NCBI RefSeq assembly: GCF_963678245.1
Contig: NZ_OY782770.1
Span: 868,001-932,000, forward strand
Direction of reading: 5' to 3'
Source: an uncultured Sunxiuqinia sp.
GTDB taxonomy: Bacteria; Bacteroidota; Bacteroidia; Bacteroidales; Prolixibacteraceae
Length of the DNA stretch: 64,000 bases
This document shows, piece after piece, positions 55,101 through 64,000 of the stretch (position 1 is the stretch's first letter; each line of letters begins with the position of its first letter). The notes under the pieces were generated by a model. The model ran no database searches. It was not told the origin of the DNA and was given only the letters and a program-made list of their open reading frames with translations. Both the position numbers and the translations under genes were made by a program.

Positions 55101-55271
55101 TCTGCTTCTATTGGAGTTGAAGGACGCAACTTGTGGATAATAAAAGACCATGTTCCCCACATTGATCCTGAAGTTAACTTCTTTGGATCAAGCTTAACAG
55201 GAGAAGGAGTAGAGTTTCAAAGCGTACCTTCAACAAGAAGTATCGGTTTCAACGTAAAACTTAGCTTTTAA
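52158..55271 (+). CDS. SusC/RagA-family TonB-dependent outer-membrane receptor
   Basis: 1037 residues. Signal peptide (about 1-21), carboxypeptidase-regulatory-like domain (about 22-105), plug domain (about 115-240) with GRVSGVRVTQQSG, PLFVVDGVPIS and KGAAASALYGARAKDGAIII, then a 22-strand barrel ending GFNVKLSF with the usual C-terminal Phe. It imports oligosaccharides or other large nutrients through its SusD lid and TonB. No glycoside hydrolase, sigma or sensor gene is next to it, so the substrate cannot be named. Confidence 0.96.
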   Translation: MKRIALLLAIFAIGLQSLWAQTREITGTVTSAEDGSTIPGVSVSVKGTTLGTITNLDGQYTLKVPQDANTLVFSFVGMQTQEATIQGTKVDAELESDVVGINEVVVTAIGIQRSKKALGYATSTVKNEELVSAREANVVNSLAGRVSGVRVTQQSGTLGGSSKIIIRGANSLGGNNQPLFVVDGVPISNSGYNGTRNQIIAGGVDAGNRASDINPDDVESMTVLKGAAASALYGARAKDGAIIITTKKGKKNQDLTVTINSSIRLDNVLKLPDFQNEYAQGNQGEYDKDRSNGWGPKISDVTGQTFTNFLGNDVTLQAYPDNVKNFYETGVSYINSVGFAGGSDLTDYRLGVTNYDQTGVTPDSKLKKYIIAYNGGTKINDKIEVRSSINFINSKTSGKPAQGSNDPNVLTNIINGLPRTISNSILRNNVTDADGLPYEVVKNTNNPYWVTQNNVWENELNRVYGNFSIDYNILDWLKLTARVGNDYFHEWRRHVTAMNTITAATGRFNVRNITRNQLNTDIMLTLNKKLSDDFDLTAVLGHNTNERFSRLDYITANDLIASNVYVPQNAKSVATNTETFKQRLIGAYFNATLGYKNMLYIDVTGRNDWSSTLPKQNNSYFYPSVSGSFIFTEVIPKNDILTYGKIRLNWANVGSDANPYSLDFTYSPKDTYFLQYLGYEGTLPHGSRAGYEAPNTIPPGDLLKPQNVVSYEVGTELKFFKSRIGLDFSYYKTNTTDQIISIAVAKSTGFWYKYVNAGEIQNEGIELALSGTAIKSTNFSWDINVNFSKNKNTVVELAEELKNYALTSGWSGLAIKAAPKESFGLYGAAWERDSEGNIVYDASNGRRKVIQDQRLGDIYPDWTMGISNSFSYKNFNLSCLVDIRQGGVIYSETVGSLRLSGLAKETLEHREGTFVPEGVNKNSDGTYTPNTKAVTIQDYWEDVAKTSNTEGNIFDASYVKLREVTLSYKLPKSILDNTFISSASIGVEGRNLWIIKDHVPHIDPEVNFFGSSLTGEGVEFQSVPSTRSIGFNVKLSF

Positions 55272-55289
55272 CACCTAATTTTGTATAAT

Positions 55290-56759
55290 ATGAAAATTCT
55301 AAAATATTTTTTAATCCTTTCGGTAATCTTTTCTGCTTCATGCAGTGATTACTTGGATATCAACAAAGATCCCAATAGCAGCGATGCTATAAACCCCGAG
55401 TATCTCTTCAATTATGGAGTCATTGCTTTCTCTGCAAATAGAAATGGTGGTGATGGATCAATCCCCTTGGGATTTGGATCTCAGATATGGGCTACAGGCT
55501 GGTCCGAAGGCTGGGGAACTGGATCGGAAGACACCTATGAATTTAGTGTATACACACTAAACAACACATGGTCTGCTGTTTATGTAAATACAGGGAAAAA
55601 CCTAAATCAAGCAATTCAAATTGCCGAAAACTCTGTTCCCAAGCAATCTAATGCTAAAGCTCAGTGCATGATCATGCAAGCATACAACTTTTATCAAGGA
55701 ACTACTCTATTTGGAGACATGCCCTTCACTGAAGCCTTAAAGCTTGACATCAGTGAACCAAAATTTGACACTCAAAAGGACGTTCTAGAAGGGATCATCA
55801 AAATGTTAGATGATGCAATTGACGAAGTTGACCTTAACTCTTCTCTCAAAATTGATGATTATTTTTATGGTGGAGATATGGAAAGATGGATCAAAGCAGC
55901 TAAATCATTAAAATTCAGAACACTCATGCTAATGGTAGATGCTGATAACACAAAAGAAGCTGCTATCAAAACAATGCTGATTGATGGAGGAATGATATCT
56001 AGTACTGAAGATGAAATGATTTTCCCATTTATTGATAAAACAGGGAACAAACATCCAATGCGAGCTATTAGAGAAAAATACTATGGCCCATCGGGTATCG
56101 AGGATATGTTTCCAGGAAAAAGTCTGGTAGATATCATGAATTTGCATAGTGACCCAAGGAGACCTGTCTATTTTAGATTTGGGTATACGAATGAAGAAGA
56201 GACAACCCTTGAGACAAATTACATCGGCTGCGAAGCAACTGTTGACCGGATCAAGAATGAGCCCGGAGCAACCTCTTTCTTTAATGGAGACGTAATTTGG
56301 GCTGGTGATAAAGGAGATGAAATTTTCACTTATTCAGAACAACTATTACTTGAAGCTGAGGCTCAGATACGTTTCAATAACGACCTATCTAAAGGACGTG
56401 AACTATTTGAAGATGCTCTTGAGGCCTCTTGCACCCGCTGGGGGATAACAACAGACTTAACTGAGTTTAAGAAAACTTATCCTGAGTTCACCTCAACTTC
56501 GGTTGCTTTAAAAGCAATCTATGAGGAATTCTGGGTTGATCAAATGGTTAGACCCGGAGAGGCTTGGACTAACTGGAGACGTTCTGGAACTATCGGAAAT
56601 GAGATTCCTGCATTGTCGGCTCCAGAAAATGCAAAAGAAGGAGGAGCAGGAATCGAAAACATGTTCAGAAGATACACTACACCTCCAGATGTTTCTTCGG
56701 CAAACCCGAATGCACCAGAGGATGTACAATTCTACGATCGTCTTTGGTTTGACAAATAA
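55290..56759 (+). CDS. SusD/RagB-family nutrient-binding lipoprotein
   Basis: 489 residues from ATG 55290 (an in-frame ATG at 55281 is also possible). The signal ends ASCSDYL, giving a lipidated Cys. A TPR-type helical SusD fold follows, with KAQCMIMQAYNFYQGTTLFG and the typical YSEQLLLEAEAQIRFN. It starts 19 bp after the SusC stop. It forms the lid on the SusC barrel. A terminator follows at 56850. Confidence 0.94.
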   Translation: MKILKYFLILSVIFSASCSDYLDINKDPNSSDAINPEYLFNYGVIAFSANRNGGDGSIPLGFGSQIWATGWSEGWGTGSEDTYEFSVYTLNNTWSAVYVNTGKNLNQAIQIAENSVPKQSNAKAQCMIMQAYNFYQGTTLFGDMPFTEALKLDISEPKFDTQKDVLEGIIKMLDDAIDEVDLNSSLKIDDYFYGGDMERWIKAAKSLKFRTLMLMVDADNTKEAAIKTMLIDGGMISSTEDEMIFPFIDKTGNKHPMRAIREKYYGPSGIEDMFPGKSLVDIMNLHSDPRRPVYFRFGYTNEEETTLETNYIGCEATVDRIKNEPGATSFFNGDVIWAGDKGDEIFTYSEQLLLEAEAQIRFNNDLSKGRELFEDALEASCTRWGITTDLTEFKKTYPEFTSTSVALKAIYEEFWVDQMVRPGEAWTNWRRSGTIGNEIPALSAPENAKEGGAGIENMFRRYTTPPDVSSANPNAPEDVQFYDRLWFDK

Positions 56760-56849
56760 ACCTTAAAGTATAGGACTGGAGTGGCACTTCTTTCTCCTTC
56801 AATTTCAAAGAAAAGTTCTCAGTAACTGCCGCTCCAGTCCTTCATACAA

Positions 56850-56889
56850 AAACTGACCGCCTCAAACTAGAATTTGAGACGGTCAGTTT
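56850..56889. terminator. Terminator between SusD and Asd genes (bidirectional)
   Basis: Arms pair from 56850 to 56889 with one mismatch and a 6-nt loop, then a moderate T-rich stretch on the plus side. It serves the convergent SusD (plus) and asd (minus) genes. Confidence 0.82.
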
Positions 56890-56953
56890 ATATTTATTTT
56901 AGTTCTAAAAATCTGTCTAGTTTGTTTAGAACCTGTCATTTCATCGGTTGAGA

Positions 56954-57964
56954 CTAGTTCACTTCACCATTTGCGATCAGCCACTCGGCAATTTGTACCG
57001 CATTTAGCGCCGCACCTTTTTTAATTTGATCACCCACACACCAAAAGGTTAACCCTTTCGGATTAGTAATGTCTTTTCGTAAGCGGCCAACGTAAACATC
57101 ATCCTTACCCGCTACAAACAAAGGCATTGGATATTCATTACTCTGAGGTTTGTCAATGACAGTCAATCCTTCGAATTTTTCGAATGCTTCACGAACCTGA
57201 GCAACAGTTAACTCTTCTTCAGTTTCTAACCAGATGGCTTCGGAGTGAGAACGAGCAACAGGAACACGCACACAAGTAGCACTAACCTCGGTATCGGTAT
57301 GCATAATCTTTTTGGTTTCCCAGTTCATTTTCATTTCCTCTTTGGTGTAGTCATTATCCAGAAACACATCAATATGAGGAATAATATTCATCGACAACTG
57401 ATAAGCAAATTTATCAATCGTAGGCTCTTCTCCATTTGCAATCTGCCGAGTTTGCTCTTCCAACTCTGCAATTCCCTGTGCACCAGCACCACTGGCAGCC
57501 TGATAAGTTGCCACTTGCACTTTTGTAATTTTCGATAAATTCTGAATCGGTTTTAACGCCACTACCATCTGAATTGTTGAACAGTTCGGGTTGGCAATAA
57601 TATTTCGCGGGCGAACTTTTGAATCCTCAGGATTTACCTCCGGAACCACCAAAGGGACATCATCGTCGTAACGAAAGGCGCTGGAATTGTCAATCATAAT
57701 TGCTCCATGCTTTGTAATTGTTGAAGCAAAATCTTTTGAAATTGATCCGCCGGCTGATGTCAGGGCAATATTAATATCCTTGAAATCATCGTTATGTTTC
57801 AGTTCCTTAACAGTCAGTTTCTTTCCTCTAAATTCATACTCTTTCCCGGCACTTCGCGCCGATCCAAATAAAACTAACTCATCGAGTGGAAAATTACGTT
57901 CGGCCAAAACTTTTAGAAATTCCTGACCAACAGCACCACTTGCTCCAACAACTGCAACTTTCAT
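56954..57964 (-). CDS. asd: Aspartate-semialdehyde dehydrogenase
   Basis: 336 residues. The Rossmann N-terminus [14 protein letters not shown], the catalytic cysteine in [13 protein letters not shown], and the C-terminal domain with [20 protein letters not shown] and [15 protein letters not shown] are typical. The enzyme forms aspartate semialdehyde for lysine, threonine, methionine and diaminopimelate. Single gene. Convergent with SusD. Confidence 0.97.
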   Translation of the reverse strand: MKVAVVGASGAVGQEFLKVLAERNFPLDELVLFGSARSAGKEYEFRGKKLTVKELKHNDDFKDINIALTSAGGSISKDFASTITKHGAIMIDNSSAFRYDDDVPLVVPEVNPEDSKVRPRNIIANPNCSTIQMVVALKPIQNLSKITKVQVATYQAASGAGAQGIAELEEQTRQIANGEEPTIDKFAYQLSMNIIPHIDVFLDNDYTKEEMKMNWETKKIMHTDTEVSATCVRVPVARSHSEAIWLETEEELTVAQVREAFEKFEGLTVIDKPQSNEYPMPLFVAGKDDVYVGRLRKDITNPKGLTFWCVGDQIKKGAALNAVQIAEWLIANGEVN

Positions 57965-58064
57965 AATTAAAATAATTTTGTTAACTTCAGTTTACTAATT
58001 TACGTTCTTCAAAACGCAGTCTAAAGTCCGCAAAATTAACGGTTTGCTTTTAATTTTTTACACA

Positions 58065-59519
58065 ATGTGGCGTACAAATAGCATTTTTATTTTTCTGCTT
58101 ATAAATTTATTAACAATTGAAAGTCACGCAACTGAGATTTGGAGGGAAGATTTTTCAGCTCCAAATATAGGCGTTTGGGGTGATGCTGACGGTTCAACCA
58201 TTCATATTGACACTTCTTCAGCAATGAACTGGCACATCAAATTTGACAACTGCATCTTTACTGCAGAAAACGACTATCTAAAAACCGTTTCAACTTCTGG
58301 TGGTCGTTTTGAAGCATTAGATTGCGATGGAGAAGCGGTCTGGATTTCAGAATGGATTTCAATTCGGAACTATTCAACGATTAATTGCGAGTTAACTGCC
58401 AAAGAAACTGGCAGCGGAAAAAATCCGGCCAGCAAGTACCTGAAAGCTTTCTATCAGCTGAATGAGAATGAAAAAGTGCAGTTTGAAACGAATGGTATCA
58501 ACCAAGGGGATTGGGAAGAATCTGTAGTCAGGGAATCGCAACTAAACGGCGACTCCCTCCGGATTATCGTGTACCTAAACAGCAGTTATGCGAATGACAA
58601 AGTTATTTTGGATGACATCCGGGTTTGGAGCGATCAGACTGAAACGATTGATGAAAACCAACTGGCTAAAGCTGGAGATATTTTAATTAATGAGGTACTT
58701 TTTAACCCTTATCCCAACGGTGTCGATTTTGTTGAACTATTCAATAAGTCCCAAAAGTCAATCAGGCTTGATCATTTGTCTTTGGCCAACCGAGATGAAG
58801 ATCAATCTCTAAAACAGCTTATTGCTTTGTCCGAATCGCCAATCCTCCTGTTTAAACCCCAAACCTACCTTGTACTGTGCAAAGATCAAGATAAAATACG
58901 GAGCTTTTACGACACCAATTGTTCGTTATGTTTTCTCGAAATGAATAATATGCCGGCGTTTAACAATGATGATGGACATGTCGTCTTACTCAATGATTTA
59001 TTAGAAGTCATTGATGAAATGCACTACGCTGAACGTATGCATCACCCTCTTTTAATCGATAAAGAAGGTGTTTCGCTCGAACGAATTTCACTTACTGAAT
59101 CAGGCTTGAATCCCGCCAACTGGAACTCGGGCACCGCTGAAAACCATTTTGCAACTCCCGGCTTTAAGAATTCAATAGCCGATTCGGAAAACATCTCAGA
59201 AGATCTGGTGGAACTCAAGCCTAAAATTTTTTCACCAAACGACGATGGTTATAATGACATGCTTCACATCAGTTATCAGTTTCGCAGGACGGACTACATT
59301 GCCAACCTAACAATATTTAACTCGACAGGTCAGGCCATTCGTGATCTAGTGAAAAATGAACCAGCCGGTAGTCGCGGCGAATGGACTTGGGAAGGACAGC
59401 AAAACGATGGAAACAAAAGTCATATTGGCGTCTATATTTTATTGGTCGAACTACATTCGCCCAGTGGTGACGTCAAGCAATATAAAAAAGTTTGTACCTT
59501 GACTGGCCGACTGGAATGA
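58065..59519 (+). CDS. Exported lamin-tail protein with FlgD-like C-terminus
   Basis: 484 residues from ATG 58065, after which a signal peptide (about 1-22) precedes TEIWREDFS. Residues about 30-190 form a beta-sandwich. The lamin-tail domain (about 210-330) reads GDILINEVLFNPYPNGVDF and VELFNKSQKSIRLDHLSLAN. The C-terminal FlgD-like/gliding-type domain reads PKIFSPNDDGYNDML and WTWEGQQNDG. Such proteins are usually surface or secreted; a true T9SS tail is not evident. Single gene before the ABC exporter. Confidence 0.85.
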   Translation: MWRTNSIFIFLLINLLTIESHATEIWREDFSAPNIGVWGDADGSTIHIDTSSAMNWHIKFDNCIFTAENDYLKTVSTSGGRFEALDCDGEAVWISEWISIRNYSTINCELTAKETGSGKNPASKYLKAFYQLNENEKVQFETNGINQGDWEESVVRESQLNGDSLRIIVYLNSSYANDKVILDDIRVWSDQTETIDENQLAKAGDILINEVLFNPYPNGVDFVELFNKSQKSIRLDHLSLANRDEDQSLKQLIALSESPILLFKPQTYLVLCKDQDKIRSFYDTNCSLCFLEMNNMPAFNNDDGHVVLLNDLLEVIDEMHYAERMHHPLLIDKEGVSLERISLTESGLNPANWNSGTAENHFATPGFKNSIADSENISEDLVELKPKIFSPNDDGYNDMLHISYQFRRTDYIANLTIFNSTGQAIRDLVKNEPAGSRGEWTWEGQQNDGNKSHIGVYILLVELHSPSGDVKQYKKVCTLTGRLE

Positions 59520-59578
59520 TTTTTTGAAATTTTTGTAACAAACCATCACAATAACAGACAAAAAAGAAAAAGCAAAAC

Positions 59579-61051
59579 ATGAAACGCAGCCTTCATTACT
59601 TCGCGTGGAGAGAAGTCACCCGATCTTCCGCATTTGGGAAAAGTCTGGCAACCACGATTATGCTCGGCTTCTTAGCCCTCTATTTTTCAGCCAACTTTCT
59701 GATACTCGGTTTTTTTTTACCGAACATAATTGGAGAAGAATTCCCTGATGCTAATCCGGTAAGCATTTTCAACAGTTATTTGCTGGTTTATTTTGCTTTT
59801 GACCTGCTTTTCCGGCAGATCTTACAAAATTTACCAACCATTAGCTTCAAGCCATTTATTATTCTGAATGTGAAAAGAAGCCAAGTTGCCCGTTACCTGC
59901 TGTTGCGATCAGCCATTCACTTTTTCAACTTCCTCCCCTTCTTTTTATTAATCCCCGTAACGTTTTCTCTTATAGCAGCCAACTATCCACTTGCGAATAC
60001 ATTGGCTTGGTTTATGGGAATAGTGCTAATGATTTTCACGAACCACTTCTTAACAACCTATCTGAAATGGTGGATTAATGAAAGTGGCTATGGCTTTTAC
60101 ATTTTTATTGGTTTGTTTGTAAGCTTGTATGCGATCAATTTCTTTGGAGTGGCAGATTTAACCGGAATGTTTGGTCATTTTTTCGATTCAATTTTGGTTA
60201 ATCCGTTACTTACAGCTGCATTGCTCATTCCACTTGTTGTATTTATTGCCCTCAATTTCAATTACCTGAAGAAAAACCTTTACCTCAATCTAGTTGCTAA
60301 AAAGCAGAAAGACAACAATATTCGTGATTTTTCGTGGATGAATCGGTTGGGAGACTATGGAAAATTTATTTCTCTGGAAGTACGCATGATTTGGCGAAAC
60401 AAACGCCCGCGTACCCAATTTATGATGACCATTCTTTTTCTATTTTATGGTTTGTTGATTTACAAAGACTCTGGAAACGGCATTCCCGATTTCATTTTTA
60501 TCCTGGGAGGCTTGCTCATGGTTTCAATGTTCTCCATCTCGCTGGGGCAATTTTTCCCGGCATGGCACAGTGGCTATTTCTCGATGCTGATGACCCAGAA
60601 CTTTAAAATGAAGCAATTTCTGCAGTCATTTTATTACATGAATGTGGTGGTTTCCTTTGTGTATTATTTACTGACCCTTCCCTACGTGCTTCTCGACTCT
60701 CGAATCATTTATTATCATTCAGCCATGCTGCTTTACCACATCGGCATTAATATGAACCTGATATTTTTGTTCGGAAAAAACAGCAAACGTGCACTTGATT
60801 TAAGTGGATCATCCATGTTTAACTACCAGGGGATGGGAGCATCGCAGTGGTTGATCTCTTTCCCGTTGATCCTTGGTCCGGTTATCATCTATGTTTTATC
60901 GAAATTGGTACTTGGTGCCAACGGCGCATTAATTCTTTTAGGAGGGCTGGGCATTGTAGGTATTTTAGCTCAACCTCAACTATTTAATTACTTTACAAGA
61001 GCTTACTTAAAACAGAAACATCGTTTAATTAAAGACTATAAAAATTCCTGA
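59579..61051 (+). CDS. DUF5687 membrane permease, ABC exporter partner
   Basis: 490 residues with about 11 hydrophobic helices and an ALRYWREV-type N-terminus reading MKRSLHYFAWREVTRSSAFG. The family is found beside ABC ATPases in Bacteroidota. The stop is 2 bp before the ATPase start, so the two are coupled. Probable exporter of an unknown substrate, including possible antimicrobials. Confidence 0.9.
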   Translation: MKRSLHYFAWREVTRSSAFGKSLATTIMLGFLALYFSANFLILGFFLPNIIGEEFPDANPVSIFNSYLLVYFAFDLLFRQILQNLPTISFKPFIILNVKRSQVARYLLLRSAIHFFNFLPFFLLIPVTFSLIAANYPLANTLAWFMGIVLMIFTNHFLTTYLKWWINESGYGFYIFIGLFVSLYAINFFGVADLTGMFGHFFDSILVNPLLTAALLIPLVVFIALNFNYLKKNLYLNLVAKKQKDNNIRDFSWMNRLGDYGKFISLEVRMIWRNKRPRTQFMMTILFLFYGLLIYKDSGNGIPDFIFILGGLLMVSMFSISLGQFFPAWHSGYFSMLMTQNFKMKQFLQSFYYMNVVVSFVYYLLTLPYVLLDSRIIYYHSAMLLYHIGINMNLIFLFGKNSKRALDLSGSSMFNYQGMGASQWLISFPLILGPVIIYVLSKLVLGANGALILLGGLGIVGILAQPQLFNYFTRAYLKQKHRLIKDYKNS

Positions 61052-61053
61052 TC

Positions 61054-61776
61054 ATGATAGAAATTAGCAACCTGATAAAAGCATACAATAAAGAAGTTGT
61101 TCTGAACATTCAGCAGCTGACGATAAACCGTGGAGAAGTATTTGGTTTAGTGGGCAATAATGGAGCCGGAAAAACCACTTTATTTAACCTCATTCTCGAC
61201 CTGATTGTACCGAGTAAGGGACACGTAATTAACAACCAAATCAACGTTCAGGAATCCGAAGATTGGAAATCATTCACCGGGGCATTTATTGATGAAAGTT
61301 TTACCATTGGATACCTCACGCCCGACGAATATTTTGGTTTTATTGCAGAACTTCGTGAACTGAACCAAGCCGACATGGATAAGCATTTGGATCGCTATGA
61401 AGATTTTTTCAATGGAGAATTACGTGGTAAAAAGAAATTTATTCGGGATCTGTCGAAAGGAAATCAAAAAAAAGTCGGTATTGCTGCGGCAATGATGGGT
61501 AATCCAGAAGTCGTTATTTTAGACGAACCGTTTGCAAACCTCGACCCCGGGTCTCAATACAAATTGCGCCATCTGATTAAAGAGCAGGCTGCAGAAATGG
61601 GAACCACCTTCCTGGTTTCCGGGCACACACTTGATAACATTATTGATGTTTGCTCGAGGCTGGTTATTCTTGAAAAAGGAAAAATTGTAAAAGACGTACC
61701 AAAAACGGAAACAACGCTCAGCGAAATTGAAGATTTCTTTGCCGGGGTGAAAGAAGAAGTTGGAGTTGAGCTATAA
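61054..61776 (+). CDS. ABC transporter ATP-binding protein
   Basis: 240 residues with Walker A GLVGNNGAGKTTLFNL, signature LSKGNQKKVGIAAAM, Walker B VVILDEPFANLDPG and H-loop VSGHTLDNI. It powers the DUF5687 permease. Ends at a 13-bp hairpin near 61790 that separates it from the convergent Tpx gene. Confidence 0.94.
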   Translation: MIEISNLIKAYNKEVVLNIQQLTINRGEVFGLVGNNGAGKTTLFNLILDLIVPSKGHVINNQINVQESEDWKSFTGAFIDESFTIGYLTPDEYFGFIAELRELNQADMDKHLDRYEDFFNGELRGKKKFIRDLSKGNQKKVGIAAAMMGNPEVVILDEPFANLDPGSQYKLRHLIKEQAAEMGTTFLVSGHTLDNIIDVCSRLVILEKGKIVKDVPKTETTLSEIEDFFAGVKEEVGVEL

Positions 61777-61789
61777 CTCCAGGATGCAA

Positions 61790-61819
61790 AATGGCAGTGG
61801 GCTTTCGCCTACTGCCATT
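61790..61819. terminator. Hairpin between ABC ATPase and Tpx genes
   Basis: 13-bp stem (61790-61802 with 61807-61819, one G-U pair), loop TTTC. No clear T-run. It lies between convergent genes and may stop or stabilise both transcripts. Confidence 0.6.
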
Positions 61820-61845
61820 CCAATAAGTTATGAGTTATCCTGCTA

Positions 61846-62358
61846 CTAGATCAATTCCTTAATCACTTTTATTGCGCTTTCGTAATCGGGCTCATCCGTT
61901 ACTTCAGGAACAATTTCAGCATATTTTACTACGCCATCTTTGTCAATTACAATTGTACCCCGGGTAAGCAAACGCAACTCTTTAATGAGGTAGCCATATT
62001 TTGTTCCAAAATCAACATCTTTATGATCCGATACTGTGATCACTTTATCTAGCCCTTCGGCGGCACAAAAGCGATTTTGAGCAAAGGGCAAATCACATGA
62101 AATCGATAAAATAACGGCATCGCCTAAGTTAGAGGCCTCGTCATTAAACTTGCGATTTTGCGCCTGACAAACACCTGTGTCAATAGATGGATAAAGTGCC
62201 AAGACACGCACTTTGCCATCATAGTCTGATAATTTTACGGGGCTTAAGTCTGATCCAACTACTGTAAAATCAGGAGCCTTATCTCCCACTTTTATTGGTT
62301 CGCCTAATAATGTTAATGGGTTTCCTTTAAAGGTAATTTTTCCGGTTGTTTCTTTCAT
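61846..62358 (-). CDS. tpx: Thiol peroxidase
   Basis: About 170 residues from ATG 62358 (the longer frame is unlikely). The peroxidatic cysteine lies in YPSIDTGVCQAQNRKF and the resolving cysteine in SCDLPFAQNRFCAAEG, both typical of atypical 2-Cys Tpx. Defends against peroxides. Confidence 0.95.
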   Translation of the reverse strand: MKETTGKITFKGNPLTLLGEPIKVGDKAPDFTVVGSDLSPVKLSDYDGKVRVLALYPSIDTGVCQAQNRKFNDEASNLGDAVILSISCDLPFAQNRFCAAEGLDKVITVSDHKDVDFGTKYGYLIKELRLLTRGTIVIDKDGVVKYAEIVPEVTDEPDYESAIKVIKELI

Positions 62359-62442
62359 TTCTTTATTATTTAATTTCAAGCTAAAAAACAAACGAATATC
62401 ACACTTGTTTAGTCAACCCTCATGCTATTTTTGAGCTTTTTT

Positions 62443-63015
62443 TTAGTTCCTTTTTATATATTTTATAATCAACGATTTATCGAGCGTCTGTGCGGTAGCT
62501 GCTCCCGCTTGAATTTTTCGAACCACATTCATTCCTTCAATCACCCGCCCAAAAGCAGAAAACCCCTGTCCTTCAGGATTCCGCTTTCCGCCATAATCTA
62601 AATCCGGCTGATCTCCCACGCAAATGAAAAATTCAGTCGATGCTGTTCCCGGTTCAAGCCTGGCCATTGAAAAAGTTCCATCCAAATGTTTGATGCCGGT
62701 CTCATCAGTTGTTTCATGAACAATTGGCTCGTGCATTTCAATTAACTGATCATCTCTCAAACCGCCCTGAATCACTTCAATTTTAATCGGATTTTCAGGT
62801 TGATTATCTAATCGCACCACCCGATAAAAAGAAGAATTCTCATACACGCCATCATCAACCAACCTCAAGAATTTTTTAACTGTTACGGGCGCCTTGTCAG
62901 AATAGAGCTCTATCAAGATCGAACCAAGTTCAGTTTCTATATTGACAACCAGGTTCTTCTTTTGCTGACAAGAAAAGAAGAACAACAGACTAACCAGAAT
63001 GGAAGCTAACTTCAT
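62443..63015 (-). CDS. Cyclophilin-type peptidyl-prolyl isomerase lipoprotein
   Basis: 190 residues. Signal MKLASILVSLLFFFSCQQKK gives lipidated Cys16. The fold is a cyclophilin with TELGSILIELYSDKAPVTVK, FSMARLEPGTASTEFFICVG and FSAFGRVIEGMNVVRKI. The active-site Arg-Phe of human CypA is partly conserved. Probable periplasmic foldase. Confidence 0.9.
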   Translation of the reverse strand: MKLASILVSLLFFFSCQQKKNLVVNIETELGSILIELYSDKAPVTVKKFLRLVDDGVYENSSFYRVVRLDNQPENPIKIEVIQGGLRDDQLIEMHEPIVHETTDETGIKHLDGTFSMARLEPGTASTEFFICVGDQPDLDYGGKRNPEGQGFSAFGRVIEGMNVVRKIQAGAATAQTLDKSLIIKYIKRN

Positions 63016-63186
63016 CGCTATTTTTTCTTTAAAGAAACAAAAAAGAACTCACTGCGAAGGTGAATTCGGTCAATACAAATCAATTAAGAAACGAATAATT
63101 TTCTCTTGTGATCATTAAGTTCACATTGTATTAATTACTGATTAACAAAGACTAGCAATCTTAGCATCAACTATTTTACTTAATTC

Positions 63187-64000
63187 ATGAAATCGAAAAT
63201 AAGAGATTTAAAAGTTTCTGTTATTTCAGATGTACATTTGGCGACTCACGCTTGTAAAGCCAAACCATTGCTAAAATATCTGAAATCAATCAATCCCGAA
63301 ATTTTAGTTTTAAATGGCGACATCATTGACTCCTGGCGTTTTTCACGAAACTACTTCCCAAAGCCCCATTTAAAGGTGGTTCGCCAGTTTATTAAGATGC
63401 TGGAGAAGGGAGTAAAAATCTTCTATATCACCGGCAATCACGACGAATTCCTGCGGAAGTTCAATGGTGCCGAAATGGGGAACTTAAAAATCGTCAACCA
63501 GTTAATATTAGACTTGGACGACCAGAAAACGTGGATTTTTCACGGCGATCTGTTCGACCACGTCATCCATCAAGCCAAGTGGCTGGCAAAATTTGGAGCC
63601 GCAATTTATGGATTACTTACTGTTGCTAATAAGTCCGTCAATACCATGTTGCGACTGTTCAAGTTAAAGGATGTAATTATTTACAAAAGCATAAAAGAGA
63701 AGTTGATTAAAGATAAAACTCAACTCACACACTTTGAAGAGGTGATCACCAAAATTAGTGGCGAACGCAATTACAAAACCGTAATTTGCGGGCACACGCA
63801 TATCCCGAGAGATAAGTCGACACTCACGGCGAATGGTTTAGTTCGCTATATCAATTGTGGCGACTGGGTAGAACATTTTACGACAGCCGAGTACCACCAT
63901 AAAAAATGGCATCTTTTTCATTATATCGATAATCAGGAAGACGATGAAAACAATGAGGAACCGGACATTCCTAATAAAAAGGAAGTCTACAAATCGCTCT
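63187..64000 (+). CDS. LpxH-like metallophosphoesterase, C-terminus outside the window
   Basis: 271 codons from ATG 63187, running off the right edge. Metallophosphoesterase motifs are complete: SDVHLATH, NGDIIDSW, GNHDEFL, HGDLFDH and CGHTHIPR. This matches Bacteroidota UDP-2,3-diacylglucosamine diphosphatase-like proteins that act in lipid A synthesis. The acidic tail (DNQEDDENNEE) begins the C-terminal end. Confidence 0.9.
   Translation, partial: MKSKIRDLKVSVISDVHLATHACKAKPLLKYLKSINPEILVLNGDIIDSWRFSRNYFPKPHLKVVRQFIKMLEKGVKIFYITGNHDEFLRKFNGAEMGNLKIVNQLILDLDDQKTWIFHGDLFDHVIHQAKWLAKFGAAIYGLLTVANKSVNTMLRLFKLKDVIIYKSIKEKLIKDKTQLTHFEEVITKISGERNYKTVICGHTHIPRDKSTLTANGLVRYINCGDWVEHFTTAEYHHKKWHLFHYIDNQEDDENNEEPDIPNKKEVYKSL

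Overview
The window comes from a Bacteroidota chromosome, most likely a Bacteroidales/Marinilabiliales-type organism. The evidence is a SusC/SusD pair, TonB paralogues, promoters of the TAnnTTTG (-7) type, a fused NagZ/beta-lactamase-like enzyme, LptF/G, RibBA and DUF5687/DUF5522 proteins. DNA is AT-rich throughout. No rRNA, CRISPR array or phage structural gene is visible.

Layout. 1-6.2 kb: divergent NamZ-like (DUF1343, partial) and NagZ-type peptidoglycan-sugar hydrolases, a small HTH protein, a DEAD-box RNA helicase and a small membrane protein. 6.2-9.2 kb: a possible modified-peptide locus, with a PF14907-type nucleotidyltransferase, an HPr-kinase-like protein with a possible PqqD-like N-terminus, and a divergent Gly/His-repeat peptide. 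9.4-29.85 kb: a 20.4-kb integrative mobilizable element inserted in a tRNA-Met gene. It is bounded by 48-bp perfect direct repeats (9411-9458 and 29801-29848). Its genes are a tyrosine integrase, AbiE-type toxin-antitoxin genes, an excisionase-like HTH protein, a CHC2/Toprim primase, a putative oriT, a ribbon-helix-helix mobilization protein, an HUH relaxase and a membrane mobilization protein.

The main cargo (9.85-22.4 kb, all minus strand) is the most unusual part of the window. An ECF sigma factor and a membrane anti-sigma/TPR protein lead an array coding for a secreted protein, small membrane proteins, an exported 1315-residue WD40-caspase protein, two lipoproteins of unknown function, a lipoprotein made of only the periplasmic domain of SecD, and an unknown protein with a possible lipoyl-like segment. 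I read it as a candidate envelope-surveillance or defence module; that is inference.

29.9-64 kb is host chromosome: tRNA-Ala, two tandem TonB proteins, HflX, a Trm11-like methylase, a membrane MutS-family ATPase, an oxidoreductase, a TspO relative, a VOC protein, a Crp/Fnr regulator, a RAYT-type transposase, Fmt, DUF5522, RibBA, two glycosyltransferases, LptF/G, a START-like protein, SusC/SusD behind a duplicated promoter-leader, Asd, a lamin-tail protein, an ABC exporter, Tpx, a cyclophilin lipoprotein and a partial LpxH-like phosphoesterase. Two genes (DUF4424-like at 37.5-38.7 kb, spondin-like at 42.7-43.9 kb) are each broken by a single-base deletion, which could be real decay or assembly error.
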